From the IMG/VR virus record IMGVR_UViG_3300021356_000058, positions 1 to 38,381 of that record: 38,381 nucleotides of DNA. The stretch is one strand, 5' to 3'. The position numbers and the translations under genes were made by a program. The stretch's first letter is position 1. Each line of letters begins with the position of its first letter. This document shows positions 8,635-16,500 of this stretch, in pieces. The stretch is from a virus. The notes under the pieces are model-generated. The model was not told the DNA's origin, searched no databases, and saw only the letters and a program-made list of their open reading frames with translations.

Positions 8635-8832
8635 ATGAGCATTATTTACATCAACCTGTATCAGCTTAGGCCTGCCACTGACATATCCCTGTTAACGCAA
8701 TCGGGCGGCAACCTGATCACGCAATCGGGTGACCTTATCGTTGGATCTGCCATTATCGTCTTTCTGCTAACGCAATCAAACGACAACCTGGTCACGCAAT
8801 CGGGTGACCTTATGTTTGGCATGGCGCTATGA
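8635..8832 (+). CDS. small protein built of LLTQSG/DLI repeats
   Basis: A 65-aa protein from ATG 8635. After a short head (MSIIYINLYQLRPATDIS) it consists almost entirely of two 25-residue repeats: LLTQSGGNLITQSGDLIVG and LLTQSNDNLVTQSGDLMFG. The DNA repeat period is 75 nt. The same peptide module, nearly identical at DNA level, is inserted in the tail-completion gene at 11220. No known function. Alternating polar and aliphatic residues suggest short beta-strands. The stop overlaps a TATGAT promoter-like element. Confidence 0.55.
   Translation: MSIIYINLYQLRPATDISLLTQSGGNLITQSGDLIVGSAIIVFLLTQSNDNLVTQSGDLMFGMAL
8688..8752 (+). repeat. 65-bp TQSG cassette, copy A
   Basis: This segment matches 11279-11343 at 61 of 65 positions, ungapped, and both copies are read in the same codon phase as LLTQSG...DLIVGSA. 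The surrounding genes are otherwise unrelated. Confidence 0.85.
8764..8817 (+). repeat. TQSG cassette, copy B (tandem, diverged)
   Basis: Begins CTGCTAACGCAATC and encodes LLTQSNDNLVTQSGDL. It is tandem to copy A with a 75-nt period and is clearly related, but more diverged than copy A is from the distant copy at 11279. Confidence 0.75.
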
Positions 8833-8833
8833 T
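8804..8833 (+). promoter_or_regulatory. putative promoter upstream of the 8861 gene
   Basis: GTGACC (8804-8809) and TATGAT (8828-8833; 5 of 6 to TATAAT) are spaced by 18 nt. The -10-like element overlaps the preceding stop codon and ends 27 nt before the ATG at 8861, which lacks a Shine-Dalgarno. Pattern-based. Confidence 0.33.
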
Positions 8834-8860
8834 TGAGTCATAAGTAGCGCCCCAACAACC

Positions 8861-9691
8861 ATGGCCAACATCAAGATCACTGATCTGACGGCGTATGGCA
8901 ATCCGACCAGCACCGATGTCCTGCCGATTGTGGACGTTGGCGCGGATGTCACCAAAAAAGTCAGCATCGCCGATCTGTTTAAAAACGCAGCCTCCGGTAC
9001 GGAATCACTGCCCGGCATTGCATTTGACGGCGATGCAATCACCGGCATTTACAGACCCAGCGCAAATCAGTTAGGGATTGCAACCGGCGGCTCTCAGGCG
9101 CTGTTGATTGATACAAGCGGGAATGTGACCGCCGCTGGTACATCTACTGCAGATAGCTTTATCCCAACAAGCAGTAGCGTGCCAACAAATGGCATGTATC
9201 TGTCTGCCACAAACAGCGTAGCCATCTCAACTAATGGCACCGGGAAATTGTTTGTTAATGCGGATGGAAGGGTTGGGGTTGGCACTCCGAGTCCTAGCGC
9301 GACATTTGAAGTCACTGGTGATGCAAAAATAGGCGACCCTTCTTATAAGGTCAGAATTGCAGCTAGTTCATCTACAGGAGTTATTGAATATCCTGCCGCA
9401 AGTTCGCGTAGTGTTCTCAGGACTCTAGGAGCCACACCGCTTGAGTTTGAAATCAATAGTATTCCTGTAGCCCGCATCGACAGCTCCGGCAGGCTCTTAA
9501 TTGGCACGTCATCTCAGTCTGGCGGCTCTTTGCTTCAAGTGAACGATGATCGTATTAGAATTGCATCATCAAAAACACCTGCATCTGCATCTGATACTGG
9601 CACCGCCGGAGAAGTCTGCTGGGACTCCAGTTACATCTACGTTTGTACCGCAACTGACACATGGAAGCGAGCTGCACTGAGCACTTGGTAA
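8861..9691 (+). CDS. putative fibre-like virion protein
   Basis: A 276-aa protein. The N-terminus MANIKITDLTAY...DVLPIVDVGADVTKKVSIADLF is a common attachment-type head of phage structural proteins. The middle is a repetitive beta-strand array (QLGIATGGSQALLIDTSGNVTAAG, with IDSSGRLLIGTSSQ later), as in bioinformatic 'fibre/appendage' proteins. The end, GEVCWDSSYIYVCTATDTWKR, is a recurrent C-terminal motif of such proteins. It could be a head fibre, given its position between capsid and connector genes. Adhesive role inferred. Confidence 0.6.
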   Translation: MANIKITDLTAYGNPTSTDVLPIVDVGADVTKKVSIADLFKNAASGTESLPGIAFDGDAITGIYRPSANQLGIATGGSQALLIDTSGNVTAAGTSTADSFIPTSSSVPTNGMYLSATNSVAISTNGTGKLFVNADGRVGVGTPSPSATFEVTGDAKIGDPSYKVRIAASSSTGVIEYPAASSRSVLRTLGATPLEFEINSIPVARIDSSGRLLIGTSSQSGGSLLQVNDDRIRIASSKTPASASDTGTAGEVCWDSSYIYVCTATDTWKRAALSTW

Positions 9692-9696
9692 CGACC

Positions 9697-10011
9697 ATGA
9701 GCACCACCTTTTCCTGGAACATCGCCAACCTCGAACGCTACACCGCTGACGGGCTGGTCTTCACGGTCCACTACACCGTGAACGCTGAAGACGGCACCTA
9801 TTCCATTGGTGCGTACGGCAGCCTTGGGCTCGAAGCACCCGAGCCCGACAGCATGACCCCCTTCGATAGCCTCACCGAAGAGATCGTCGTTGGCTGGGTC
9901 AAGGGCAAGTTCGGTGACGAGAAGGTTGCCGAGATCGAGGCTGCGCTGCAATCGCAACTTGATGAAAAGCACGCGCCGACGAAAGCTGCAGGTTTGCCCT
10001 GGGTTTCATGA
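9697..10011 (+). CDS. conserved phage structural-region protein of unknown function
   Basis: A 104-aa protein from ATG 9697 (an in-frame ATG at 9661 lies inside the previous gene). The pattern FSWNIANLERYTADGLVFTVHYTV...EDGTYSIGAYGS, followed by LTEEIVVGWVKGKFG and a C-terminal PW, is a widely distributed phage family with no known function, often found among head and tail genes. The stop overlaps the next ATG (ATGA). Confidence 0.6.
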   Translation: MSTTFSWNIANLERYTADGLVFTVHYTVNAEDGTYSIGAYGSLGLEAPEPDSMTPFDSLTEEIVVGWVKGKFGDEKVAEIEAALQSQLDEKHAPTKAAGLPWVS

Positions 10012-10187
10012 GCGTTCAACCCGGTCAGCACAACATCTCGCTGCAACGCAGGGCAGACTTTGATCTGCAGCTGCAGTTCAAGGATGCTGCCGGTGTTGGC
10101 ATTGATCTGACCGGCTGGACTGCTTACGCGCAGGTGTGGGATCGTGGGATCAGCGATACCGTGACTTACATCTGTAGTAGCTTCTAG
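10008..10187 (+). CDS. short, possibly truncated structural protein
   Basis: A 59-aa protein too small to be seen easily. MSVQPGQHNISLQRRADF, then LQLQFKDAAGVGIDLTGWTAYAQVWD, is a recognisable phage module that in my experience continues for about another 50-60 residues. Here it breaks off after DRGISDTVTYICSSF at a TAG. It overlaps the previous gene by ATGA, and the next gene begins 2 nt after its stop. Possibly a decayed or naturally shortened version; the intact comparison needs a homology search. Confidence 0.6.
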   Translation: MSVQPGQHNISLQRRADFDLQLQFKDAAGVGIDLTGWTAYAQVWDRGISDTVTYICSSF

Positions 10188-10189
10188 TT

Positions 10190-10612
10190 ATGGTATTCAC
10201 CGAAGACCTAAATCTGTTCTTAAGCACCGACGAGTTCGCTGTGCCGGTGACAGCTGGTAGCGTCTCAGGTAATGGCATTCTTGACATGCCATCGGAGGTT
10301 ATTGCTGATGGTGTTGTGCTGACAACGGATTACAAGCTGACGTGTGAAGCATCGAAGTTTGGCGATCTCACTTACGGTGCTGGTGTCAATGTTGATGGCA
10401 ATGCGTACACTGTTAGAAATGTTGCTCTGATTGACGATGGCGCATTTTGTGAAGTGATGCTGCAGCGGACCGCGACACCAAGCCAAGTTGCGAGCACGCC
10501 TGCATTGCTTGATGGCGATGGCGCTACGTCTGATAGCACGGTGATCATGGATGGTGGTGCGCCAGATACCGCTTACATTGATGGCAATGTTCTCGATGCA
10601 GGAGCGCCGTGA
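10190..10612 (+). CDS. putative head-tail connector protein (gpFII-like position)
   Basis: A 140-aa protein. MVFTEDLNLFLSTDEFAVPVTAG, then SGNGILDMPSEVIADGVV and DLTYGAGVNVDGNAYTVRNVALIDDG, fits short beta-barrel phage proteins resembling head-tail joining (lambda FII-type) proteins. The last 40 residues (LLDGDGATSDSTVIMDGGAP...) are low-complexity Asp/Gly-rich and look like an appended extension. It sits between the capsid region and the tail-completion gene, where connectors belong. It ends in GTGA, overlapping the next GTG start. Confidence 0.5.
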   Translation: MVFTEDLNLFLSTDEFAVPVTAGSVSGNGILDMPSEVIADGVVLTTDYKLTCEASKFGDLTYGAGVNVDGNAYTVRNVALIDDGAFCEVMLQRTATPSQVASTPALLDGDGATSDSTVIMDGGAPDTAYIDGNVLDAGAP

Positions 10613-11217
10613 CGACTTACACCAGGTTTAAGCTGCGAAATGGCACTGCTGCTGAATGGACCACAGCCAATCCGGTGCTGTTGGGGGGTGAGATCGGGGT
10701 GGAGACTGACACCCGCCGTTACAAGATCGGAGACGGCGCGACCGCATGGGCTGGCCTGAGCTACTACATCGACGGCGTGGCGATCCGTGGCCAGTGTTCA
10801 AGGATGACCGACGGCGCGATCGACATCACCACTCAAGGCACCTACGTCACCACCGGGCTGACCGCCACGTTGGATAGCAGCACCGCCTATGGCATGGTGC
10901 TTGGCACTGACGACGCATTCGGGCTCCGCAATACAAGCGGCGGCACGAAGTTGTTCAGGATCTACGGCAGCATGGATGCCACCGATGGCAACAACTCAAC
11001 CCTGGGCGTGAAGCTGGCCAAGAATGGCACAGCGATCGATGAATCCGAATGCCGCGCCTTTACCGGCAGCGGTGCTCAGGAGGCCAAGCTGGTGACCTCC
11101 TGGATGGTCGAGCTGGATGATGGTGATGAGGTATCGCTGCTGATCGCCAACCACAGCAACACCACAGACATCACGCTGAAACGTGGTCGGGTGATCGCCG
11201 TTGAGGTGCGTGCCTGA
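10609..11217 (+). CDS. fibre-like virion protein with phage-fibre N-terminal motif
   Basis: A 202-aa protein from GTG 10609, overlapping the preceding stop by 4 nt. The N-terminus RFKLRNGTAAEWTTANPVLL, then GGEIGVETDTRRYKIGDGATAW, is the well-known head of phage tail-fibre/hyaluronidase-like and tropism-determinant proteins. The C-terminal 130 residues form a beta-sandwich-like domain (TYVTTGLTATLDSSTAYG, SWMVELDDGDEVSLLIAN), resembling C1q/TNF-like trimeric heads. Probably a trimeric appendage; whether it is on the head or the tail is unclear. Confidence 0.65.
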   Translation: MTTYTRFKLRNGTAAEWTTANPVLLGGEIGVETDTRRYKIGDGATAWAGLSYYIDGVAIRGQCSRMTDGAIDITTQGTYVTTGLTATLDSSTAYGMVLGTDDAFGLRNTSGGTKLFRIYGSMDATDGNNSTLGVKLAKNGTAIDESECRAFTGSGAQEAKLVTSWMVELDDGDEVSLLIANHSNTTDITLKRGRVIAVEVRA

Positions 11218-11219
11218 TC

Positions 11220-11717
11220 ATGGCCACTAAGCGCGAACAGATTCTTGCTCAGATCGCGACGACACTCGCCGACACTTTCCTGTTAACGCAATCGGGCAAC
11301 AACCTGATCACACAATCGGGCGACCTTATCGTTGGATCTGCCACTGCCGGCGTTGGTGGTCGGGTGTATCGATCGAGGGTGACGGCTGTGGCAAGGCCTG
11401 AAAGCCCGATGATCATCATCGAACCGGTCACAGATACGGCACAGCAATTCACGTCACTACCAAAGCTTGACTGGACGATGCGCGTGAGGATCGTCGTTGT
11501 GGTGCGCTCCGGCACGCCTGACACGGATGCTGATCCGATCATTGAATCGATGCACTCAAAGCTGATGGCAGACCTGACGCTTGGTGGTTACGCGATCGAC
11601 GTACAACCTGTGCTAACAACATTCGAGTTTCTTGATGCAGATCAACCTGCAGGCGTATTCGCGAATGAATACGACATCAAGTATAGAACTGCAGTTGCAG
11701 ACTTGACCACCGGGTAA
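11220..11717 (+). CDS. tail completion/terminator-like protein carrying an inserted TQSG cassette
   Basis: A 165-aa protein. The start MATKREQILAQIATTLADT and the body VGGRVYRSRVTAVARPESP, then MIIIEPVTDTAQQ and WTMRVRIVVVVRSGTPDTDADP, match a family of small phage tail completion (gpU-like) proteins. Between them (about residues 20-44) sits a 25-residue insert, FLLTQSGNNLITQSGDLIVGSATAG, whose DNA is 94% identical to part of another gene at 8688. It precedes the tail tube gene, as expected for a tail terminator. The gpU-like function is inferred. Confidence 0.6.
   Translation: MATKREQILAQIATTLADTFLLTQSGNNLITQSGDLIVGSATAGVGGRVYRSRVTAVARPESPMIIIEPVTDTAQQFTSLPKLDWTMRVRIVVVVRSGTPDTDADPIIESMHSKLMADLTLGGYAIDVQPVLTTFEFLDADQPAGVFANEYDIKYRTAVADLTTG
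11279..11343 (+). repeat. 65-bp TQSG cassette, copy C
   Basis: Matches copy A (8688-8752) with four substitutions in 65 nt and no gap. It is inserted in frame within an otherwise canonical tail-completion gene. Confidence 0.85.
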
Positions 11718-11742
11718 GATTTAAGCAGAGGCAAGGACTACC

Positions 11743-11976
11743 ATGATTGATGAGTACAGCGGTCAAGGTGGGTCGTATCTTCTCGATCCAGAAACCGGTA
11801 AACGCACTCTGATCAAGCGCACACTTCCCGCCGACACCCAAGACAACAATGGCACTTCTTCTTCGGAAACGACTGATTCTGATCGAGACGGAATCAGTGT
11901 ACGGAACCGATCCGACTCCCGATGGAACGGACGCGGTTTTGGTGAGGGATCTGAATATCACTCCTCTGCAGAGTGA
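11743..11976 (+). CDS. small hypothetical protein overlapping the tail tube gene
   Basis: A 77-aa protein with an AAGGA Shine-Dalgarno shortly before ATG 11743. The first part, MIDEYSGQGGSYLLDPETGKRTLIKRT, looks like a conserved short phage protein normally encoded before the tube gene. After about residue 36 it runs through 128 nt of the tail tube gene in another frame and becomes Ser/Asp/Arg-rich. The N-terminus is probably real; the tail may be an accidental read-through after loss of an earlier stop. A TAAGAT element (11715-11720) lies 22 nt before the start. Confidence 0.5.
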   Translation: MIDEYSGQGGSYLLDPETGKRTLIKRTLPADTQDNNGTSSSETTDSDRDGISVRNRSDSRWNGRGFGEGSEYHSSAE

Positions 11977-12784
11977 TGTTGTTAGCCGCGATTTGATCCG
12001 CCCTTACTTGGGTGCATCGGAGCAGCTCCTCGCCAACACTCGTGTTGAATGCACCTTCAGTGTCGAGCTGGCTGGGTCCGGCGCTGCTGGTACTGCTCCC
12101 CAGTACGGCAAGGCTCTTCAGGCTTGCGGCCTGAGCGAAACCGTTTCTGCTGGTGCAAGCGTCACCTACGCACCGGTCTCCAGCAGCTTCGGCTCTGTGA
12201 CCATCCATTACAACATCGATGGCGTGCGTCACAAGGTCACCGGCTGCCGTGGCACTTTCACCATCAACGCGAATGTGGGTGAGATCCCTACGATCGACTT
12301 CACCTTCACCGGTATTTACAACACTCCCGACGACTCGGCACTGCCGAGCGTGACCTACGCCAACCAAGCCACGCCGCTGGTGTTCAAGGAGGGTAACACT
12401 GATACGTTTGCACTGCTGTCCTACTCCGGGTGTCTGCAGTCGATGACGTTCGACATTGGTAACACGCTGGTGTATCGCGAGCTGATCGGTTGCACCAAAG
12501 AGGTGCTCCTGACCGATCGCTCTGCGGCCGGCACTGTGGTGATGGAAGCTGTCGCAATCAGCACGAAGGACTATTTCACCGCTGCGCTCAACGATCAAGC
12601 GTTGGGCAACCTGACGTTCCAGCACGGCACCACTGCAGGCAACATCGTTGATTTCGCTTCCACCCGGATCGACATCGGTGATGTGTCCTACAGCGACCAG
12701 GATGGCATCGCGATGCTGAACATCCCTTATACCGCGATCCCGTCCACCGCTGGTAACGATGAGTTCAGCCTGGTCTACACCTGA
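11849..12784 (+). CDS. major tail tube protein
   Basis: A 311-aa protein. MALLLRKRLILIETESVYGT, then DAVLVRDLNITPLQSDVVSRDLIRPYLG, is the standard N-terminus of a large phage tail tube family. Alternating beta segments follow, including FSVELAGSG and VTYAPVSSSFGSVTIHYN, and GCRGTFTINANVGEIPTIDFTFTG is typical. The hexameric tube forms the DNA conduit and assembles around the tape measure protein. No Shine-Dalgarno precedes its ATG, and it starts inside the upstream small gene, so translational coupling is likely. A strong intrinsic terminator follows. Confidence 0.88.
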   Translation: MALLLRKRLILIETESVYGTDPTPDGTDAVLVRDLNITPLQSDVVSRDLIRPYLGASEQLLANTRVECTFSVELAGSGAAGTAPQYGKALQACGLSETVSAGASVTYAPVSSSFGSVTIHYNIDGVRHKVTGCRGTFTINANVGEIPTIDFTFTGIYNTPDDSALPSVTYANQATPLVFKEGNTDTFALLSYSGCLQSMTFDIGNTLVYRELIGCTKEVLLTDRSAAGTVVMEAVAISTKDYFTAALNDQALGNLTFQHGTTAGNIVDFASTRIDIGDVSYSDQDGIAMLNIPYTAIPSTAGNDEFSLVYT

Positions 12785-12806
12785 TCGAAGGCTGGCGCCG
12801 AGAGGG

Positions 12807-12831
12807 GGGGCCGCGTTGCGGTCCCTTTTTT
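12807..12831 (+). terminator. intrinsic terminator after the tail tube gene
   Basis: An 8-bp G/C-rich stem (12807-12814 with 12818-12825, one G-U pair), a 3-nt loop, then six T (12826-12831). This is a textbook Rho-independent terminator. It ends the capsid-to-tube transcript and would lower transcription of the chaperone and tape-measure genes relative to tube and capsid. Confidence 0.9.
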
Positions 12832-12844
12832 AATGCGGTATAGT
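12816..12844 (+). promoter_or_regulatory. putative promoter for chaperone/tape-measure block
   Basis: TATAGT (12839-12844) lies 23 nt before the ATG at 12867. A weak TTGCGG (12816-12821) is placed 17 nt upstream, inside the terminator's 3' arm. A promoter directly behind the terminator would restart transcription of the tail genes. Pattern-based. Confidence 0.35.
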
Positions 12845-12866
12845 TTGCAAGAGTCTGTTTTCACTC

Positions 12867-13193
12867 ATGGCTTTTATTCGCAAGAAGATTAAGACCTTTA
12901 AGTGGCCTGTGACCATTGAAGAGCCTGCTGATGGCGGTGTGTTTGAAGAGTCTACGTTTGATGCGATTTTCAAGCGTGTGCCTCGTTCTGAGTTTCAGAA
13001 GCTTGCTGATAAGGGCGACCTTGAGCTGCTCAAGGCTGTGTTGACTGGATGGGAAGGCATCGATGATGAGGATGGCAAGCCTGTGCCGTTCTCGCAGGCG
13101 ACAATGAAAGAATTCTCTGACGATCCTTATTGGATCCGTGGCGTGCTCAAGGCTTACACCGAGACCTTCGAGGGCGCCCGTCTGGGAAACTGA
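12867..13193 (+). CDS. tail assembly chaperone, lambda gpG-like
   Basis: A 108-aa, acidic, helical protein (MAFIRKKIKTFKWPVTIEEP; VLTGWEGIDDEDGKPVPF) placed between the tube and tape measure genes, as lambda gpG is. The C-terminus EGARLGN is read through the slippery GGGAAAC at 13184-13190, directly followed by TGA. Most ribosomes should terminate here, giving the short chaperone that coats the tape measure protein during tail assembly. A GAGGG 9 nt before the heptamer could act as an internal Shine-Dalgarno stimulator. Confidence 0.88.
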   Translation: MAFIRKKIKTFKWPVTIEEPADGGVFEESTFDAIFKRVPRSEFQKLADKGDLELLKAVLTGWEGIDDEDGKPVPFSQATMKEFSDDPYWIRGVLKAYTETFEGARLGN

Positions 13194-13540
13194 AAGGCGC
13201 CGTCGAGTATTGGTGCAAAGGCGGCAAAAGGGTAGAAGACAACACTGCTGATGACGCTGCGGCATTCGGTCTGAAGCCGCAGCGCAAGCAGGCTGCACCA
13301 GTTGAGCAGCATTACGAAGTGTGGGAGGAAAACTGGGAATCGTTGATGATGTTCCTGCGAATGCAAACGCAGTGGAACGTCACGATGGGCGGCTACGTCG
13401 GCTTAAAGTACGAGGTGCTGCTCGGGGCGGGCGGCCTGATGTCGCTGTATGATGTAGATAATCCACGCGAGCTGCTTGAGGACATCCAGACGATGGAAGC
13501 AGTCGCGCTCGCAGAACTGAACAAGAAAGATGGCAAGTAA
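12867..13540 (+). CDS. tail assembly chaperone fusion, gpGT-like, made by -1 frameshift
   Basis: The T part is open from 13130 to 13540 in the -1 frame relative to the gpG-like gene. It has only a weak potential start of its own, and that start lies inside the G gene. After the slip at 13184-13190 the protein is 224 aa: 108 from G and 116 from T. The T part (LKGAVEYWCKGG; HYEVWEENWESLMMFLRMQTQW; MSLYDVDNPRELLEDI) is Trp/Met-rich and helical, like lambda gpT, which brings the tube subunit to the chaperone-coated tape measure. Its stop overlaps the tape measure start. Confidence 0.85.
13184..13190 (+). other. programmed -1 frameshift site GGGAAAC
   Basis: The heptamer reads G GGA AAC in the gpG-like frame, the canonical X XXY YYZ form, and is followed at once by the zero-frame TGA. 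Slipping back one base joins the gpG-like protein to the overlapping downstream frame, giving ARLGKLKGAVEYW at the junction. Lambda uses the related GGGAAAG for G/GT. Confidence 0.88.
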
Positions 13541-16500
13541 GACTGTTCAGCCTATTGCTATTGAGCTTGGCATTAAGGGTGGCGAAAAGCTTGCCGCCCT
13601 TAACAGGTCTTTCCGTGACTTATCTAAACAGGTAAAGCTGTCTGACGCAGATATAACTCAGGCCACAAAAGATATAATCGATTTTGCTACCAAAGCTGGC
13701 AACAGCGAAGCGACGATCAAGGGCCAGATTAAGGCGTTTGAGGGGCTGCGAGAGCAGGCAGCGCTTGGCGGGAAGACGTACGCCGAGCTGACTCAGGAGA
13801 TCTCCAAGCTTCAGTCAACCCTTCGTGGGTCGTCTGACGCTGTTGAACGCGAAAGGTCAAATCTTGTAAAGCTAGGGTCTGCCTCGAAGAACAGCGCAAA
13901 AGACTTGCAGTATGTAATCGGTCAGCTTGAAAAATTAAAGTCAAAGGTAAGGGAAGATTCGGCTGCGTTTTTGCAGCTTGGCAAGGACATTAAAAACCTG
14001 AACGTCAACCTGAAAGAGGTGGAGATTAGCGCTGGTAAGGCGCGTTTTGCTATAAACACAATTCTTTCTGCCAAGCCGGAGAAGATTACCGGGCAGATCG
14101 AGAAACTTAGCGCTGCTATTGCCAGCGGGACTCTTGAGGCGGAAGACCTAAACATAGCCTTACGCAAGCTTGAGCTACTAAGGGTTGGCGCTGGAAGAGG
14201 GCCAGTCGCCTTCCGGGCGGACGTGTTCTCCTCTCAGCTTGGCGTTGATTACTTTGCTCGACTGAGAAAAGAGTATGACAATCTTGAGAAAACTCAGGCT
14301 GCTATTTCGCAGAGAATCTCTGAGGTAAACACAGAACTTCAAAACGTAAGCGGGTATGAGCGTCGCCGTAGTCTTACGCTTGAACTTATCCGCCTTAATA
14401 AGGAGCTTCAGCAATCAATCGTTAACGTAACAACACGTGAGCAGTTTCAGGCGATTGCAATTCGCCAGCGAATGGGCAGCGCTCGCGAATCGTATGCCGC
14501 TTCTGGGTTCGGCGCATTTTCCGCAGAAATTCGTCAGCGCACTGCGGGCGGTGAGTTTACGCCTGGAATGCAGCGGGCTAGAGAAAGGGCAAGGAATGAA
14601 ATTATCAACGAAGAGGCTGTAAGAGCGACCACTGACATTTTTGACACCTGGGAGCAGGCATACGGTCGCATTGAAGACGCGGCTCGTGGCCATAAAACCG
14701 AGATGGCTCGGATTCAGGCTGCGCAAGGTCAACTGCTTATTGAAAAGCAAGATCGCATTAACGATAAACTTCTCAGGTCAAATCAAGCGGCTTATGACAA
14801 AGAAGTTGCAGAGTTTGACGCAAGATTGAATCGCATAGAAAAGCTCAAGAGCGGGGAATTTGCATCAAGGCAGGCTTTGGGATTGGGAGGTGGAGAGCTT
14901 TCTTCTTTGTACGGCAACATCGTTGGCATTGGAACTTCTTACGCTCGTGGCCAGCAGGAGATGATGGGTCGCTCGCCGATCCAAGTATTCAATGATATTA
15001 CCTCAACTTTTAACAGGGATCTGCGTCGCTCAGGAGATGCTCGGATCGAAGCTGAGCGTCAGTTACGTGACAATCTTGTAAGAGAATTTGGTGCTGGATC
15101 GCAAAAACTTAAAGCAGCGCTTGAAAGAATCCCAATGGGTCAAATGACCACAGCGCAACTCCCTGGCGCTGGTGAGGATCTGTCTGCGTATGTCAGAAGG
15201 ATTGAAACTAGCACTCGCGGACTTGAGGGTGTTCTGACTGGTTTTGGCAAGAAGACAACGAATGAATTGCGTCAAGCCAGGCAATCGTTTGTTCTTTTCA
15301 GGGATGAGCTTGATCCAACGACGGCATCTTTTGAGAGGCTGGAGAGGGAGGCGGTCGCTTCGATCTCAAGGATCGACAAAGAGCTTGAGAAGAGGCAGAT
15401 GGGCCGCCGCCGTGGCATGTCCCCAATGCAGATGACCCAAGCTGCGGGTGCTGCTATTTCGGGTGGCATTTTCGGTGGCCCTGAAGGTTTCTTGGGTGGC
15501 GCGATTGGTGCTATTGGCGGCGTTGGCGGTGCGTTTGCTGGTGCTGCGATTGGTGCGCAGGTTGGCGGCCTGAGGCGGCAGCTTGGTGAGTTTGCCGATT
15601 ATGCTGCTGGGATTCAGAAATTGCAGATCGCGCTTCGCGGCGTCGCTGGATCTCAGAGTGAATTCAATCGCGCAATGGCAGCGGCATCAAGCGTTACAAA
15701 AGAATTAAACGTTCCCCAAGATGTCGCCATCCAAGGAATGACTCGCCTGACCGCTGCCGTCAAAGGCGCTGGTGGCGGTGTTGCTGATGCAGAGCTTGCG
15801 TTTAAGAATATCAACTCTGCAATTATTGCAACTGGTGGCGGGGCTGAACAAGTTGAAGGTGCCGTAACTGCATTGGTGCAAATCTTCAGTAAAGGCAAGG
15901 TCTCTGCAGAAGAGATCAATCAAATCGCTGAGAGATTGCCTGGTACGTTCAACAAAATTGCAGAAGCGTCAGGAAGGACTGGGCCTGAGCTTGCAAAAGC
16001 CTTGCAGGATGGCAAGGTTGGGCTGAATGATTTGATGAAGTTTTTGGTTCGGCTTGGCGGCGACTACAGTTCATTGGCTGAAAAAATTGCGCAATCATCC
16101 GAATCAGCGGGGGCAAGACTTCAGGTTGCATATGACAAAATGCGGCAAGAGGTTGGCAAGGCGTTACAGCCTATTGGTGCAGAATTTCAGGCTGCTTTTG
16201 CTGAATTTATTCAAGATATAACTCCAGAGCTTGTGAGTGCTGCAAAAGCCGTGGGTGATGGCTTGAGGCTCATTATTCAGAACAGGGAAGCTATAACTGT
16301 TGCAGCATCTTTTGCCCTCAAGCTAGCCGCAGTCAATCTTGCATTAAAAGCTTTCTCCGCTTTTAACGGGCCGGTTTCCGCTATGTTTACGCTTCTCAGG
16401 ACCGGCTTCAAGGCGACATCACAACAAGCAGCACTAGCGCAAACAAAACTGGCAGCATTTGGCAAAACTGTCAAAGCATTGGCCGTATCCCTTGCTGCGC

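Noticed and set aside
11894-12625. 243-residue open frame antisense to the tail tube gene
   Set aside because: Explained by codon bias of the sense gene, with no independent signals.
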